Shown: positions 43,396 to 55,322, numbered from the stretch's first letter. The stretch: 64,000 bases of DNA from Actinostola sp. cb2023 (GCA_033675265.1 JAUJYZ010000752.1:151848-215847), one strand, 5' to 3'. Numbers and translations: made by a program. Notes: generated by a model from the letters alone, not told the origin.

Positions 43396-44458
43396 ATCTC
43401 GCATCCCGTAAAACCTCTAGGGTGAGCTAGGGTATGCTACCCATCGGAAATCTTAACATTCTAGGTTCACTTAGAGGCTATTTAATGCATTCTGGGATGA
43501 TTTGTAAATTAGGTATGAAGAACCCTTCGGGGAACCTAATAAAGCTTATTGCATTGTATTTGTGACCAACAATTTCAGCCTAATCGCAAAATATCATTCA
43601 AAAGACATTGTTTATAAAATGAATTTCCAAGACGAAAGGGGAAGCCGCGCCCTCCTCACCCCTTCCCCCCTAAATTCACCCCTGAATACAGCTAAATTAC
43701 TATTCGTGAGTTCAATTGGATTCCATGATACAGCGGGAAAATTAATCATTTGTTGGATTCCAAACATTTTAAATACGTGGATTTTCGGATTCTTTCCTCT
43801 TTCTGGATTCTGGATTTCATTAACAATTAATTTTCGTGGATTCCGGATTACCTTACATGGGGCGAAACCCTCACTCGTGAGTTTTGGAATCAAAATGCAA
43901 AAAATACCTTTTTCGAATATCCTATTAACATTGTGTCATCTTCTTCTATTAAGTCATTACAAGCACAACTAAACTATTTACTTTATTGTACACAGCATTT
44001 TACCTCCGAAATTCTGTATTTTTGACGAAAAGCACATTTCAATCAGGCGTTCCTACCACTGGGGTGGACTGGACACTAGTTTTATAGTAATTTCGGATTT
44101 TGGGTTGTTTTTACCATGAAAAGCACTTTATCGTGACAGTTAAGGATATATTTGTACAATAAAAAATATGTGAAGTTTTCAGGTAAAAGATATTTCCAGT
44201 AATTCATGATTTGTTTAGTTTTTAGATTATTAATCTTCGGTTGGGCTTCCTGTGGTTTTGATCGGAATTTCTCTCAACAAAAATAGCTAGAACGCTACTA
44301 CTTTTAAATGTCTATCATGCAGAAATGGTAAGCACTAGAGTACCTGTACACATTGCTGTACATTAAAGTTAGTGCCCTCAGATGGTACCGACCAACATAG
44401 CTAGCTCAAGGACTATTAGTGTTAGCCTTAAACTGTTGGAGGCTGCGAACGCATCCAA

Positions 44459-44469
44459 AGTTCAGCGTG

Positions 44470-44507
<38 letters not shown>

Positions 44508-45341
44508 GGGAATGCTTTAGAGTTAACTTCTCTGAGATATCTAAAATTATCATCATAATATCTCCAATTGTAACCCCTCATAGCAAAATCTCTAATGATG
44601 TCACCATATTTCATCAAAGTTGGAGCCTCTTGTGGGTATTTTGATGTAAATATTCCAACAAATACTTGAAATGCAGAGATCCAAGCTTCAATATTAGATA
44701 TGTTCTTAACTTTAAGGTTAAACTCAAACATTAAAGCTGGCAAACCAGGACTGTCCTTCTTCTCTGATACATACAGGTGATAACCAGAGGAAGTTTTTGA
44801 GTGGCTGCTTATGAGTGTACCGAAGTCAATGTACTCATTATATGAAATTTTTGCCTTAACTTGGCTGGTATTCCCATACCAATTGGAAGACTTTTTGAGC
44901 CTTTCTGGGATAAGCATTTATATTTGTGTCAGTCATCGCACTCGACAGGTTACCCAGGTCAGCAGCTACCGACCCCTGTACAATAGCCGCTGTGTCAGTC
45001 AACGCACTCGACAGGTTACCCAGGTCAGCAGCTACCGACCCCTGTACAATAGCCGCTGAACCGGAATCATCATCAGAGCGACCTGAACCAGACACAGATA
45101 ATGCAGATTCATTGAAACTATTAATATTTGCACTACGTGCGGCATTTGAAAGATTGTAGAGAAGCCAGGACAGAAAGGGAAACGTTTTGAACCAGCTGTC
45201 CCCCATATCTGCTGTGCTGATGGTAGTAGTACTAGTAGTTATATGGGGAGCTCCTGACGACGTGCACCTTCTTCTGGCTAGAGGTGCAGCTTCCAATATT
45301 GCAGCTGAAGGACGTTTCACGCGAGAACTTTTACGAGGCAT
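44459..45341 (-). pseudogene. DIRS-like gag N-terminal part
   Basis: From ATG 45341 the frame gives a basic start (MPRKSSRVKRPS), a Ser/Thr-rich stretch and an exact 22-residue tandem duplication (AAIVQGSVAADLGNLSSA..., 66 bp period, 44938-45060). Near 44920 it shifts frame and continues (44917-44462) with a helical core including NEYIDFGTLISSHS and WISAFQVFVGIFTSKYP, typical of DIRS gag. It runs into a poly-C tract of 34 bases at 44472-44505 (poly-G in the coding sense) and shortly afterwards into the nested insertion. Gag packages element RNA; this copy is disrupted at several points. Confidence 0.65.
44472..44505. repeat. Homopolymer of 34 C
   Basis: An uninterrupted run of C lies inside the gag frame of the retroelement, close to the end of the nested insertion. 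Its length is uncertain because such tracts assemble poorly. Confidence 0.9.
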
Positions 45342-45540
45342 TCTGAAAGAAAATGAACTAAACGAAAATAGTGTGTACTGCCAAATAAATACAATCAATA
45401 ACAAACAAACATTGAACATAGTTACAGTACCATAAAACATAACAACATCAACACAATATACAACATTCAATATTAACAGGCAGGAGGTGACTTGGCAGAC
45501 CGAAAACACCACACGGTCGCCGCTAATCGCCACCCCCTAC

Positions 45541-45850
45541 CTGCCAAATTATGCCAACAACAAAGGTTGGACCAAATTATGCCAACAACAAAGGTTGGAC
45601 CAAATTATGCCAACACATAGGTTGAATCAAAAATATGCCAACACGTAGGTTGGATCAAAATATACCAGCATGTAAGTTGGACCAAATAAAACAACATATA
45701 GGTTGAATCAAATTAACTTATGCCAATACGTAGGTTGGACCGACATATACCGACACCAAATTATGCAACATGTAGGTTGGACCGAAATATGCGAATATGC
45801 CAACGGCAACATGAACACGTAAATACATGTAAGTTGAACCAAAATATGAA
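45541..45850. repeat. Minisatellite, about 28-bp period
   Basis: Units close to CAAATTATGCCAACAACAAA then GGTTGGAC repeat about eight times with growing divergence. They lie just upstream (in gene sense) of the DIRS-like gag and may belong to its 5' non-coding region. Confidence 0.8.
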
Positions 45851-46173
45851 AACACTTAAGTTTTACTAAAACATAAGCCATGAAATTATGATATAAGAAA
45901 TTCACATTAATCAAATAAACAACCAAACAAGATAAATATATTCATCATTGAGAGATTTCAGCAAATTTAAAGCATGCAAAATGGCACCACGGTGACCACA
46001 ATACAATTTATATTGGCCATTACCATTCAAATGAACACAGTCCGGAATAAGAACCTCCTGTTTTGGATCGTTTTTAAAAACCTTTGTGAGACCAAAGGAA
46101 AATGTTTGAAATATCTCCTAAAACCACTTGAACATAGTCATTGTAGACTTTTGCTCTCTTATTAAACTGAACA

Positions 46174-47017
46174 TTATCCACTGCTCGAGGCCAAGCATAA
46201 ACAAACCACACGCACTGAAAACTTCTCAATCAAATCCTTGACCAATTCATCTACATTGGAGCCAACAACTTCGGGAGCTGATGTCGAAAGGTCATTCGTG
46301 CCAATTTCCAATATAACGATGTCAGGAGCAAATCTGAACACGGTTTTAAAATCAAATTGACGAATTGCCCGCCCACACTAAAAAGCCTTATGTTAACATA
46401 TTTAACGTTAAATTTCTTGTTTGACCGTTCATCTAAACTTTTCTGAAGATCACTTGCAAGTCGACGAACAAATGAGTGGGCCAAGATCATTATTTGTGGA
46501 TTGAAAGTCATCGCAAAAAAAACGGGAAATTTCCCGATCAAAACAAGATTGGGGATGTGGTATTGGAGCTGGATCAAGACTTTTCTATCACCAGTATAAA
46601 TACCCCATCAATCAACTGGTCTAGAGACATTCATCACCAAGCCATATTTGGAGAAGAGCTGTCCCACAACGTTATCCTGAATTTCTGAAGGAAGACTACA
46701 GATCGAAATCACTTGAGCCCTGCCTTCCGACTCAAGAAAAGAGCAGAAATTGCCATAGAGATGGATGCCCTCAATAACAAGTTTATCTCTGAGAGAATCT
46801 TCACCTGTCTTAAATGTTACACGAAAATTGGTGAAGTGGAGCGCTGAATACACTTAATAGCGGTTTTAGCAGCCTCTCCCAGAGATTCAAAAATAGTCTT
46901 GCAAATATCAGCATGGGAAATATTATTGTTCCTAGAACGCATGTAGTTGGGAAGTGAAAGTTCGAGCATGTCAGTACGCCCAACAGAAAAAGTATCGAAA
47001 TGAGCGCGAGCCGCCAT
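46174..47017 (-). pseudogene. Gag-like plus SGNH-hydrolase remnant of a retroelement
   Basis: From ATG 47017 (MAARAHFDTFSVGRTDML) a gag-like N-terminus is followed, after a frameshift near 46830, by an RNA-binding-like segment (FKTGEDSLRDKLVIEGIHLY). Further frames hold an SGNH/GDSL hydrolase pattern: ILAHSFVRRL (block I, Ser nucleophile position) and, in the next phase, IVILEIGTNDLS (GTND block). SGNH hydrolase domains occur in Ngaro-type tyrosine-recombinase retroelements and in some LINE first ORFs, so this may be part of such an element. It is interrupted by at least two frameshifts. Whether it belongs with the DIRS-like copy 1 kb away on the same strand is unclear. Confidence 0.5.
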
Positions 47018-47459
47018 TGCTCCGAAAAATCTAGTGCAAAGAGAAAAAAGAGAAAAACGAAGGGGGAAGGCTAAATCCTCCAAAAAGGGTAAAAGCCCAA
47101 AGGCCCAAAGGAGGGCTCTCCTGTCCCCCAGAGGGTGATCCCGAAGAAACCCCCACTGAGGATGTTTAAACAAGAGAAGCCCGAGTATACCTGTCTTTGT
47201 TCCTCCCTAGACTTGGTTCTTTGGGTCTTTATTTATTTATTAAGTTTATTTTAACAGGGACATCCAATTTAGCCAGGCTAGCTTAAATAGAGCCCTGTAT
47301 AACTAAGATATAAATTACAAACAATAGTACAAAACAGAAAATAAACATGAAGTTAAACCAGCTAAAACGGGCTGTCAACTGAAAAAGCGATGACGCGTAC
47401 ATGTTACGCCATATGTCGCGAGGGGGTTCGTGAAAATAACCGAAATGCCCAGTGGACCC

Positions 47460-47916
47460 GTGAGTGTTTTGAACATACATTGTATCTCATCCCAAATTAT
47501 CACGCCAACGCTGTTGACTCTCTCACACACAAGGTTGTCTGCTAAAGCATGATTCACAACGAGATTCCATGGCAGATCGGCAGTTCCAAGGCCGTAAAAT
47601 AAATGCACTGTGTAGACTGTTGTCTTCAATCCCAAGTCGAAACTCCACTCGAACAGATTATGGCGACGTTTTCTCCACATTCTTTCAGTCGATTAAAAAT
47701 TATTTTTACAAGATAAGTTTTTCCCGTGCCAGCTTGTCCTGTTATCAAGAGGTTATGGCCAGATTTGGCTGTCGGAAGAATCGCAGTCTGCTCGTCTGTC
47801 AACCTTTGGTGAATAAACGTATTTACATTTACTGTAAATATGCAAATAAAACGGTCTTCACAGATAATGGGCTTGGGCTCCCTGTGACCATGCAGAGAAA
47901 TTAAAATCGCTACCAC
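47460..47916 (-). pseudogene. PIF1-like helicase fragment
   Basis: The frame 47626-47916 encodes LTDEQTAILPTAKSGHNLLI followed by TGQAGTGKTYLVK, a Walker A. A second frame (from about 47640 down) continues TVHLFYGLGTADLPW and VGVIIWDEI, a Walker B. The order matches PIF1/RecD-type 5'-3' DNA helicases, many of which are carried by Helitrons and other elements. After the Walker B the similarity ends (about 47460), so only the first third of the helicase core is present, in two frames. It is not the helicase of the Helitron at 51-57 kb, which has its own. Confidence 0.65.
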
Positions 47917-47917
47917 A

Positions 47918-49280
47918 GACTTTCGCTAACAAGTGGAAGTATATTCGCTACCAAAGAGATTTATATTTAAAACATGTATGCTTCATAATTCCCCAGCCAA
48001 CCAATGATTTCTTAAGAGTGACTGTCCATAATTTTCGACTAAAGAGTGCAGAACGGAAAATTCGAATTCCTTCAAATTTAGTCAGAATGTAGGTCTAGGT
48101 GAACTCATTATACTGTGTAAGTTTTATTTGAATCGGGTAATTATATTAGGAGAACGGCGCCGATATTCGATTTTTGGGATCACTTCCGGTTTTGAGTGGC
48201 GATTTCACGGTACTCGTAAAACCAACAATAACAAATAATTTTCTAACTTTCGATGAACAAATGATATCATTTCGGGAAAGTGAGATAATGTCTAACATTT
48301 TTTCGTGTTTATCGAAGATCTTTAACAAAAAATAAATATTTTATCGATTTTCAAATTATTTTCACATTTTTAGCGTTTTTTCAAAGGTTATATTGACAGG
48401 CTAATATCTCCACTGGTACATCGATCCAAATATAGAAAGTATACCTCAGCCAAAGAATACTATTTCGTCTTGTAATATGTCGAATAAAATTCTTGGGCAA
48501 CTCACAAATTGAAATTCTAGAAGACGAAATGTAACCCCCATTTATGCGAAAAAAACACGACTTGGGAGGTCACGCTTGGGGAAAAGACAATTATTTAGTC
48601 AGTTAAACCGTTCAATGTATTGGAAATAAATTCAATCAGACCAAAGCGAATACTTGTATTGACATTTTGAAAGCGTTTCAAAGCATTGTGAGTAAAGACG
48701 AAACTTTTAGAAAAGAAAAAAAAATTCACGTTCCTGGAGGGTCGAAAGCTTCGTTGACGGTTGAGTTGGAATCTCGACTGATTAGCTTGGCTCAATACCT
48801 TGTTTTGAGTCGATAATGTTCAAGGAATATAATGCATCAATGGTGTACCTTGATGTACTTGTATTCTTGGAGAATTGAGCCATAAAATCGATAGGTCGGA
48901 AGTAAACAACTCCACTGTCAACACGACAAGATCGCGTGACAAACACCACAGGAAGCACGTCATGGCCGGAAATTGAAATGCCGGGCCCCATCATTAAATA
49001 TATATATAATACTAGTATACCCAATGGGAAGGGAGTGCTGCCGTTTTGGTGAGGAAAAGAGGGTGCAGATTGTCAGAGTTGATTTTGAATATAAGCTTAT
49101 TGATAATGAATTACAATAAATAAGGCATCAATACCAACATTTGTTTAAAGGTTTCTTTATTCAATATACCCTGGGATCCATTGGCCCAACAGATGAGCCT
49201 CTGGATTCCAGGGAATGTATTGAACTGCAACTGAATTAATTGTACCAAAAATCCCCAAAATGACTTACTAAAATGTAAAA
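47918..49280. other. No recognisable genes
   Basis: This is AT-rich sequence without clear repeats. The short open frames here have no domain or splice context. Confidence 0.35.
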
Positions 49281-50133
49281 TGATTTGATGAACACATACA
49301 TGTAATCCCTTTTTCAACTGTAACAGTTAATAAACAATAATCAAAATTGGTACATAAAAATGTAATCTATAAATATTGGTTATTGTAGAATCATTTTTAA
49401 AATTTTCAACTGATTAACTATAAATCTTGATGTAAAATGTAAATAATTATTATAAGTGTGCCATGTTCAATGGTATTTGTATCATTGCTTAATTTAATAA
49501 CAGCAACATTATATTCTTCAAAATATGCTAATATGTAAATAATTTTCTTGTGATTATTTTTTTTTGGAAAAATATACTATAAATTTTTTTGAGGTATCAA
49601 CATGATTTGATGAACACATGCATGTAATACCCCTTTGAACTGTAACAGTTTACAAACAATAACAAAAATTGGTTCATAAAAATGTAATCAATAATATTGG
49701 TTATTGTAGAATCATTAGTGAAATTTTCAAGTGATTAACTAAAAATCTTGATGTAAAATGCAAATAATTATTATTAGTGTGCCATGTTCAATGGTATTTG
49801 TATCATTGCATAATTTAATAACAGCAACATTATATTCTTCAAAATATGGTAATATGTAAATAATTTTCTTGTGATTATAATTTGTTTTGGAATATATGTC
49901 CATGTACTTATGGCAGTACTAAGAGTGGTTTTAGGTTTAATCCCTTTTCTGCTTGATGNTGATGTAAAATGCAAAATATTATTATTAGTGTGCCATGTTC
50001 AATGTATTTTGTATCATTGCATAATCTAATAACAGCAACATTATATTCTTCAAAATATGGTTTGGAATATATGTCCATGTACTTATGGCAGTACTAAGAG
50101 TGGTTTTAGGTTTAATCCCTTTTCTGCTTGATG
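49281..50133. repeat. About 320-bp repeat units around an assembly ambiguity
   Basis: ATGATTTGATGAACACAT starts near 49282 and again near 49602, each followed by about 280 similar bases. A third partial copy follows. A 72-base segment ending TTTTCTGCTTGATG, which includes the end of the RPA-like frame, is present at about 49888-49958 and again at about 50064-50134. An undetermined base stands at 49959, so the copy number may be misassembled. Confidence 0.7.
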
Positions 50134-50549
50134 TTGACTACATTGTTCTTACTATTGTATACAACTGTTCCTTCTGCAGTCAGCAGTAATTCTATGATGT
50201 CATCTTCAGATAATTCACTGAAGGGCTTGCCGTCTTGTGGTTGGAAGGCATGTAAGCTCTCGAGCTTGTCGTCGAAGAGCTTGAGAGAAACTTTAGCAAT
50301 GTCTTCTGTATTGAAGAGGACTTGTGCAAAACGTCTTGATTTACACTTGACAACCAGTTGGGATAGTAGTCCACATTCATCGCATTTTGCAATGTTGTGG
50401 TTTTCATGTGGCACAATTTTTGTTCTGCAGCTGTTGCAGGACAGGTATGTGCTAACACTTTGAACTGTATCTGCAGGACAGTTGATAGTTTTCAGCTGAT
50501 TTTCCATCATTAGTGTGTCATCATCTGGTCTATTGATTGCTATATCCAT
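50112..50549 (-). CDS. RPA1 C-terminal-like OB-fold protein of the Helitron
   Basis: A 145-codon frame encodes a zinc-ribbon-containing OB fold like the C-terminal domain of replication protein A large subunit: YLSCNSCRTKIVPHENHN then KCDECG (CxxC and CxxC), followed by SRRFAQVLFNTEDI and a LKLFDD turn. RPA binds single-stranded DNA. Copies are carried by many Helitrons, presumably to protect the displaced strand during rolling-circle transposition. It lies about 1 kb downstream of the helicase frame on the same strand, fitting that role. Residues before the start shown here also look RPA-like (a short helix), so upstream exons or sequence may be missing. The frame itself is open. Confidence 0.65.
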   Translation of the reverse strand: MDIAINRPDDDTLMMENQLKTINCPADTVQSVSTYLSCNSCRTKIVPHENHNIAKCDECGLLSQLVVKCKSRRFAQVLFNTEDIAKVSLKLFDDKLESLHAFQPQDGKPFSELSEDDIIELLLTAEGTVVYNSKNNVVNIKQKRD

Positions 50550-51625
50550 GGGGCTGTATGTATTGATTTGATTTCAAGATTGTTAAATAGGTTTTGTCCC
50601 CCCCCTGTACCCCCCAAACGCTGTTCCCGCCCCATAGTTTGCTCATTCATTAAGCCTGAAGGTCGGCACAGAGTTAATTTTGGCAATATCACTTTCCATA
50701 GAACTCGCTCGTATTGATCCGGTTTTCAATTGTGACGCACGCTTATAGTTTTTCCAGGTAGGGTTTTTTCCTTTTTGACATCAGTCTTGTTTTCGAACAC
50801 CTGACCATTAAAGGTTATTATTCCACTTTGCATTTACCTCCCTGCAACCTTGCTTTTTGTCAAAGTCTACAATATCTGTGTAGGTTGTCGTTGTTGTTAG
50901 ACGAATGGGGGCGTGCACCCAGTTTGCTTAAAGTTAGAAAGTCAATTCAAGCATCCCGTGGGTTCAGCAAATTCCTTGATTTCTTATTGACATGGAATCT
51001 CATTCCCTCTCCAGTATAGGCGCCACCTCTTTCGGTTTTGGCATCGCAGTAGCTTCAATGGGGGAAGTGGCTTTCCATTTTTGGATTTGAATTCTTTATG
51101 CTCCTCGGGGAGACATATCCTAGTATTGCTTGGTCCTGCAAGAAGAAGAACGAATTATGAAAATTTAAAGAATTCATGAATAATTAATGAGCAGAAAATG
51201 CAATGAAGAACCTACGGCACAGAAAGTGGTGGTTACGGTGCCATGCATGGCAGTGATGTTTGGAGATTTCGAATAAATTTGTGCCGTGATCGTGCCGTGT
51301 TCCATGGGTTTTCACAGTCATACGAAATAGGAGGGGTTCCCACTGTACTACTTTATACTGTGGCTAGTTCACAAATGTTGTGCTTTACATAAGAACATGA
51401 TTTAAAAAAAAGTGAATTTAGGAAAGTATTTGTATTACTCAGGACTTACATTTTGCTTGATCCATTCTGAATATTTCTGTTGAAACCAAAAAAAACATTA
51501 TTATACACATATAATACATTAAAGTTTGTACCTACATTTAAAAATGTCAAACTGTTACAGTCTGTCTTGAAATTTGCAACAATCGTTTCTCCTCCGTCAG
51601 CCGGTATTTTAAAGTTGGCATTTTC
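50550..51625. other. Spacer within the Helitron
   Basis: No open frame with recognisable content was seen between the RPA-like and helicase genes. Short C-rich and poly-A runs occur. Confidence 0.35.
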
Positions 51626-54094
51626 TTAATGTTTTTTTAACCTTTCTAATGTCATCGGCTCAATTACTAGGGAAGAAAGGTTTCTTACTCGACTTATGGC
51701 CACATATGTAATTCCTAGAGTAGATTCCTTTTTCCCAATGTCTACCCAGGATTTTGTCAGTGTCATTCCTTGGCTTTTATGTATTGTTAGTGCCCAGGCT
51801 AGTCTTAAAGGTAGTTGTTGTCTTTCATGTTCAGAATGAACTGAAACAGTTATTGGTGAAATTGGAACACAGGAGGGGTAGCCTGACAAAGATGGACCTT
51901 TATAGTTGTGAAATTTTACTATGACTGCTATTGGCAGGTCTGGTGGCTGGTGATTAGGTTGATAAATAATGTTTATAACTGTTCCCTTTGCTTCATTACA
52001 TAAGCCAACAGAAGCCCATAAGTTCATTGTAAGCATGACAAGAGCACCTTTGGCAATGAGCAGTTGTGGTTCTAATCCATAAAAATCTTGAGGTTTAATT
52101 ATTTTAGCTTTCTCACTTGAATGCCTAGCATAAATCGTTGCAATTGGACATTGAAGTTGTGTTAGCCTAGTATAATTGTATTTTGCTACTTCTTCATTGG
52201 TGAAATATAGTCTTGTTACATGCTTAAAACTGTCTAGGTCAGCAACACATGTTGGTTGTCTTGTCAATAAAAGTTTCCAATCATTATCAGTTGAATTTCC
52301 ACTACGAAGACGCAATAAAAGGTCGCGGAATCTAACTTGTCCAGCATCTGAACCCTGCACTCTCTGATTAACAGTCAGCAGTACAACTTTGTTAAACATA
52401 TGATAAGCATAATACCCTTGCTCGCCTATTGAATTTGATGGGTAAGAATGATACAGTGGTTTATCACCCACTGGTGGTAATTGAGCAGGATCTCCAATTA
52501 GTATTATTGATTTGCCACCAAATAACATATCATTTTGGCCTGTTGCTTGTCGACAACGTCTGTCAATCCAGCCAAATGTAATTTGACCAAGCATGGAATA
52601 TTCATCTATGAGAATGTATTCAATATTGCCAAGTCTATTTTGTAAATTTACAAGTCCCATGCCAGTTAAATCTTTGTGAGATTGGGATGCAACTGGAAGA
52701 TGCAACAGAGAATGAACTGTAATGCCATTAACATTGTATGAAGCCTTACCAGTAGTTGCTGTAATAACACACCTGTCTTTAAGGTATTTTCTAATAGCAT
52801 TTATTAAGTAGCTTTTTCCTGTCCCAGCAACACCATTGATAATAAGCAAAAGAGGTTGATCATTGTTATGCTGATCAGAATGAGTTGTTACTATGTCATA
52901 TGCCAGTTTTTGCTTCTCGCTTAAACATTTGATATCCACTTGTAGCATCTCATCAGTTGTTATCTCAACATATTTATTTTTCTCAGATTTAACCCAGTTG
53001 GGCATCTCCCCAATCACCTGTTGAGAGTACCCCAAGCTTTCCAATTGGCAGTTATATATCACATTGTTTACATCTTTACCATTGAAGTTTTTCGCAGAAT
53101 TGTGATAATCTGATAGAATCATCCATTCATCTTGCTTCAAGTCTGCACTTTCAGCTAATTCATGTTTTGCAAGTTCCATATTTTCTAAAACACTGTGAAA
53201 TTTTTCATACCAATCTGGCACATGTTTTTGGGCATAAGAAGTTTTCAAAAATCTATGCCATTCACTGATATAAGTGTTATCATCAGGGGCTAAATTGTTC
53301 CAAGCATCGTCAACATTATTTTTCCATGGCTTGTATTTCAAAAGTTGATATCTACAATATGTTCCATACTTTTCTCCTCTTGCATTGGATGAATAACAGG
53401 GGAATATTCTAGGAACTATGTTGCTAGAGTGATGTTGAAGTTTTCCTTTCACAACCTTATATTTAGCTGCAAATTCGAGAAAATTGACTTCCATGATATC
53501 AGGGAACTGGTGTTGAAAGCAAACACGTTTTGCATAAGAGTCTAGAATAGAATCACTTGTGCAACAACTATCTGTTTTTACAAGGGTTTGTACTCTTCGT
53601 GATCCATTTAAGCTTACAGGTATAACTGTGAATGAGGAGCTGTACAATTTTAATGACAGTAAGAGATGCATTGTTTCTTGAGCACTGAAGTCTCTTTCTC
53701 CAAGAGTTTTCATCATGATTTTTTTCATTGCTTTCTGTGGATCCGAGCAGGAACCAACATTTTTCATGACAGAGCTAAATGTATCTCTTAACATTGGTGA
53801 TTTTGGTTCACCTTTGGCGGCATATTTGGTAAGATATTCAACACAAGCATGATGGTCAATAATTATCTGAATATCACAATTGGCTCTCCATCCTTGAAGT
53901 TGAATTCTCTGGTGGTTATTCAATCTTGGATCATTTCTTTGGGTGACAATTTTAACCCTGTATTTCAGTGTTTTATCCTTAGTATGTACAGGTTCAAACT
54001 CTAGTCGGGTTTTATTGCAGAGCTCAAAAGGGTATTTAAAGCGACACTTTAACTCAGCTTCTTCCTGTGTTCGTTTTAAACAATATCTCTACTG
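51626..54094 (-). CDS. Helitron Rep C-terminus and PIF1 helicase
   Basis: The frame from about 54091 (after two TAG codons) to 51626 contains the end of the Rep nuclease with the double-tyrosine motif YLTKYAAK (YxxxYxxK), the residues that cut and join DNA in Helitrons. A complete PIF1-type helicase follows: Walker A INGVAGTGKS, TTGKASYNVNG, TVHSLLHLP, Walker B YILIDEYSM, IILIGDPAQLPPV, and the C-terminal LTIHKSQGMTL and TYVAISR motifs. The 765-codon stretch from 53923 is fully open. It unwinds the strand being transferred during rolling-circle transposition. Upstream stops separate it from the HUH part, so the full protein cannot be made by simple reading. Reintroduction of the lost codons was not attempted. 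Confidence 0.85.
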
Positions 54095-55156
54095 CTACAT
54101 TGCGTATGTCGTTGAAACTGTGTTAATGAGGTCTACATAATCACTTTCAAGTTCAGAGTCTGATATATTTTTAGCAAATTTCTTACAAGGATGTACATTA
54201 GGTTTCATCCAGTTTCCATGTTCTGGTAATTCTGGGTTATTGGTTGACAGCAAACTGTCAACATAATCACAAACTTGTTCACTTACTTTTTTACCCTCTT
54301 CAATATGCAGCTTCATTGTTGGATCAACAGATGTAAGATTGTCTAATACATTCTTTTCTGCTAAAAAGCCTTTTAAAGCTATATCTGTAAGGTTACATAA
54401 TCCTGGATCACTTTTTAACTTGGCTACGCCATGACAATGGATACTTCCTCTTGCTTGGTATTCATATCTATACCAATGCCATTCAGCTTCAAGAGTGTCA
54501 TACAGCCAGTGTTTAATGAAGCTTTCTAGGCGTTTTGTAAAAAAACAGTCAGCTATGTGAGGATTGTTTATCACATTTTGTCTTCTCTCTTCATTAGTTA
54601 ATTCAGTAGTTTGATGTTTGAACATGGAGTGTAAGTTAGGCCAATGCATATCAGCTGACGAAAATGTGAAGAATAAGGTAGGAACACCCCTGTGATCAAT
54701 TATTGCTTTCAAATCCTCTCTCACCTTATGCCAATATGCTGAACTACCAGTAACATTACTCACATACCGTGAAAGTTTAGACATGAAATCTGAAGAACTA
54801 TTATTTGATGCCATCTCACGTAATTCTTCAATGGTGAGATGTGATTCACCAGGATTTTGTTTTAAGAAAATACTACTTTGCTGCAATGTACGTCTTTGAA
54901 TCATATTTAAAGCCCAATAAGAAAATCTGGGGTGGCTGGCAAACCTATAACACCAATTTTCATCAATTAGCTCCGCAACCTTGATAAGATGTTTTATTCT
55001 ATTAGGAAATGTAACATCTCTCAACAAGCACGGATTGGTGGGATCACCTTTACCATCTGGGAACAACGTAGTAAATGCCATCGTAGCTAAGAAGGGTGTG
55101 GTGAATTCATTGATAGGTTCATTTACAACAGAAGGCCAATTAATTTTTCCCTGCAT
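54095..55156 (-). CDS. Helitron Rep (HUH) N-terminal part
   Basis: A 353-codon frame holds the Helitron_like_N region: [19 protein letters not shown] at the start, then [27 protein letters not shown], and the two-histidine metal site [12 protein letters not shown] (HxH). It ends at a TAG followed shortly by a second TAG, after which the same frame continues into the tyrosine motif and helicase. The start overlaps the preceding acidic linker in another phase, pointing to a one-base shift. This domain nicks the donor strand and forms a tyrosine-DNA link. Intact except at its borders, it is probably inactive in this copy. Confidence 0.85.
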   Translation of the reverse strand: MQGKINWPSVVNEPINEFTTPFLATMAFTTLFPDGKGDPTNPCLLRDVTFPNRIKHLIKVAELIDENWCYRFASHPRFSYWALNMIQRRTLQQSSIFLKQNPGESHLTIEELREMASNNSSSDFMSKLSRYVSNVTGSSAYWHKVREDLKAIIDHRGVPTLFFTFSSADMHWPNLHSMFKHQTTELTNEERRQNVINNPHIADCFFTKRLESFIKHWLYDTLEAEWHWYRYEYQARGSIHCHGVAKLKSDPGLCNLTDIALKGFLAEKNVLDNLTSVDPTMKLHIEEGKKVSEQVCDYVDSLLSTNNPELPEHGNWMKPNVHPCKKFAKNISDSELESDYVDLINTVSTTYAM

Positions 55157-55322
55157 TTAGTTCTTTTTGAATTGCATTCAATTCCAGCTGATTATTCTCA
55201 CTATTTGGAAGAAAACTGTTTGTATCTGTTTCCTTATTATAGACAACATCTGAATCATCAATTACTGGTTCTTTGTCAATATCCATCTCACTGTCACTTT
55301 TCTCTGAATCATATTCAGTCAA
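55140..55322 (-). pseudogene. Acidic linker of the Helitron protein
   Basis: The 60-codon frame is rich in Asp, Glu and Ser (EYDSEKSDSEMDIDKEP), and shifts of phase separate it from the blocks before and after it. Such acidic spacers often join the DUF6570-like and Rep parts of Helentron proteins. It has no function of its own that I can name. Confidence 0.5.

Larger units (their letters stand above)
40069..43870. mobile_element. Nested element with GCCCCATGTAAGGTAATCCGGA ends
   Basis: CGCCCCATGTAAGGTAATCC at 40074 and its complement GGATTACCTTACATGGGGCG ending 43865 bracket 3.8 kb in inverted orientation. Both arms continue with degenerate copies of a TGGATTCCGGATT word. Inside are the HIRAN-bearing element and the 501-bp tandem repeats. 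No transposase was found. Confidence 0.55.
39033..44413. mobile_element. 5.4-kb TA-flanked insertion with inverted-repeat ends
   Basis: Ends GTCCTTGAGCTAG (39033) and CTAGCTCAAGGAC (to 44413) are exact complements, each flanked by TA. Further inward, GTCGGTACCA and GGCACTAA words also match in inverted sense (39061-39086 and 44369-44392). No transposase of its own was found; the inside is filled with other nested repeats. The boundaries are strengthened because gag of the interrupted retroelement reads on when the insert and one TA are removed. Confidence 0.75.
37668..45341 (-). mobile_element. Decayed DIRS-like retroelement, split by a nested insertion
   Basis: Minus-strand pieces in DIRS order are: gag N-terminus and core (45341-44459), the end of gag with zinc knuckle (39030-38787), reverse transcriptase (38694 to about 38160) and RNase H (37925-37668). 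The tyrosine recombinase that should follow is not present below 37660, so the 3' end is lost. Frameshifts occur near 44920, 38450 and elsewhere. A 5.4-kb element (39033-44413) interrupts gag; removing it together with one TA lets the reading frame continue across the junction. Confidence 0.75.

Noticed and set aside
43562..43972. 136-codon plus-strand frame
   Set aside because: Overlaps the inverted-repeat arm of a nested element; no domain.
44811..45435. Plus-strand frames antisense to gag
   Set aside because: They contain the reverse of the 66-bp gag duplication and no independent signal.
52176..52367. Small plus-strand frame within the Helitron helicase
   Set aside because: Shadow of the 765-codon helicase frame.
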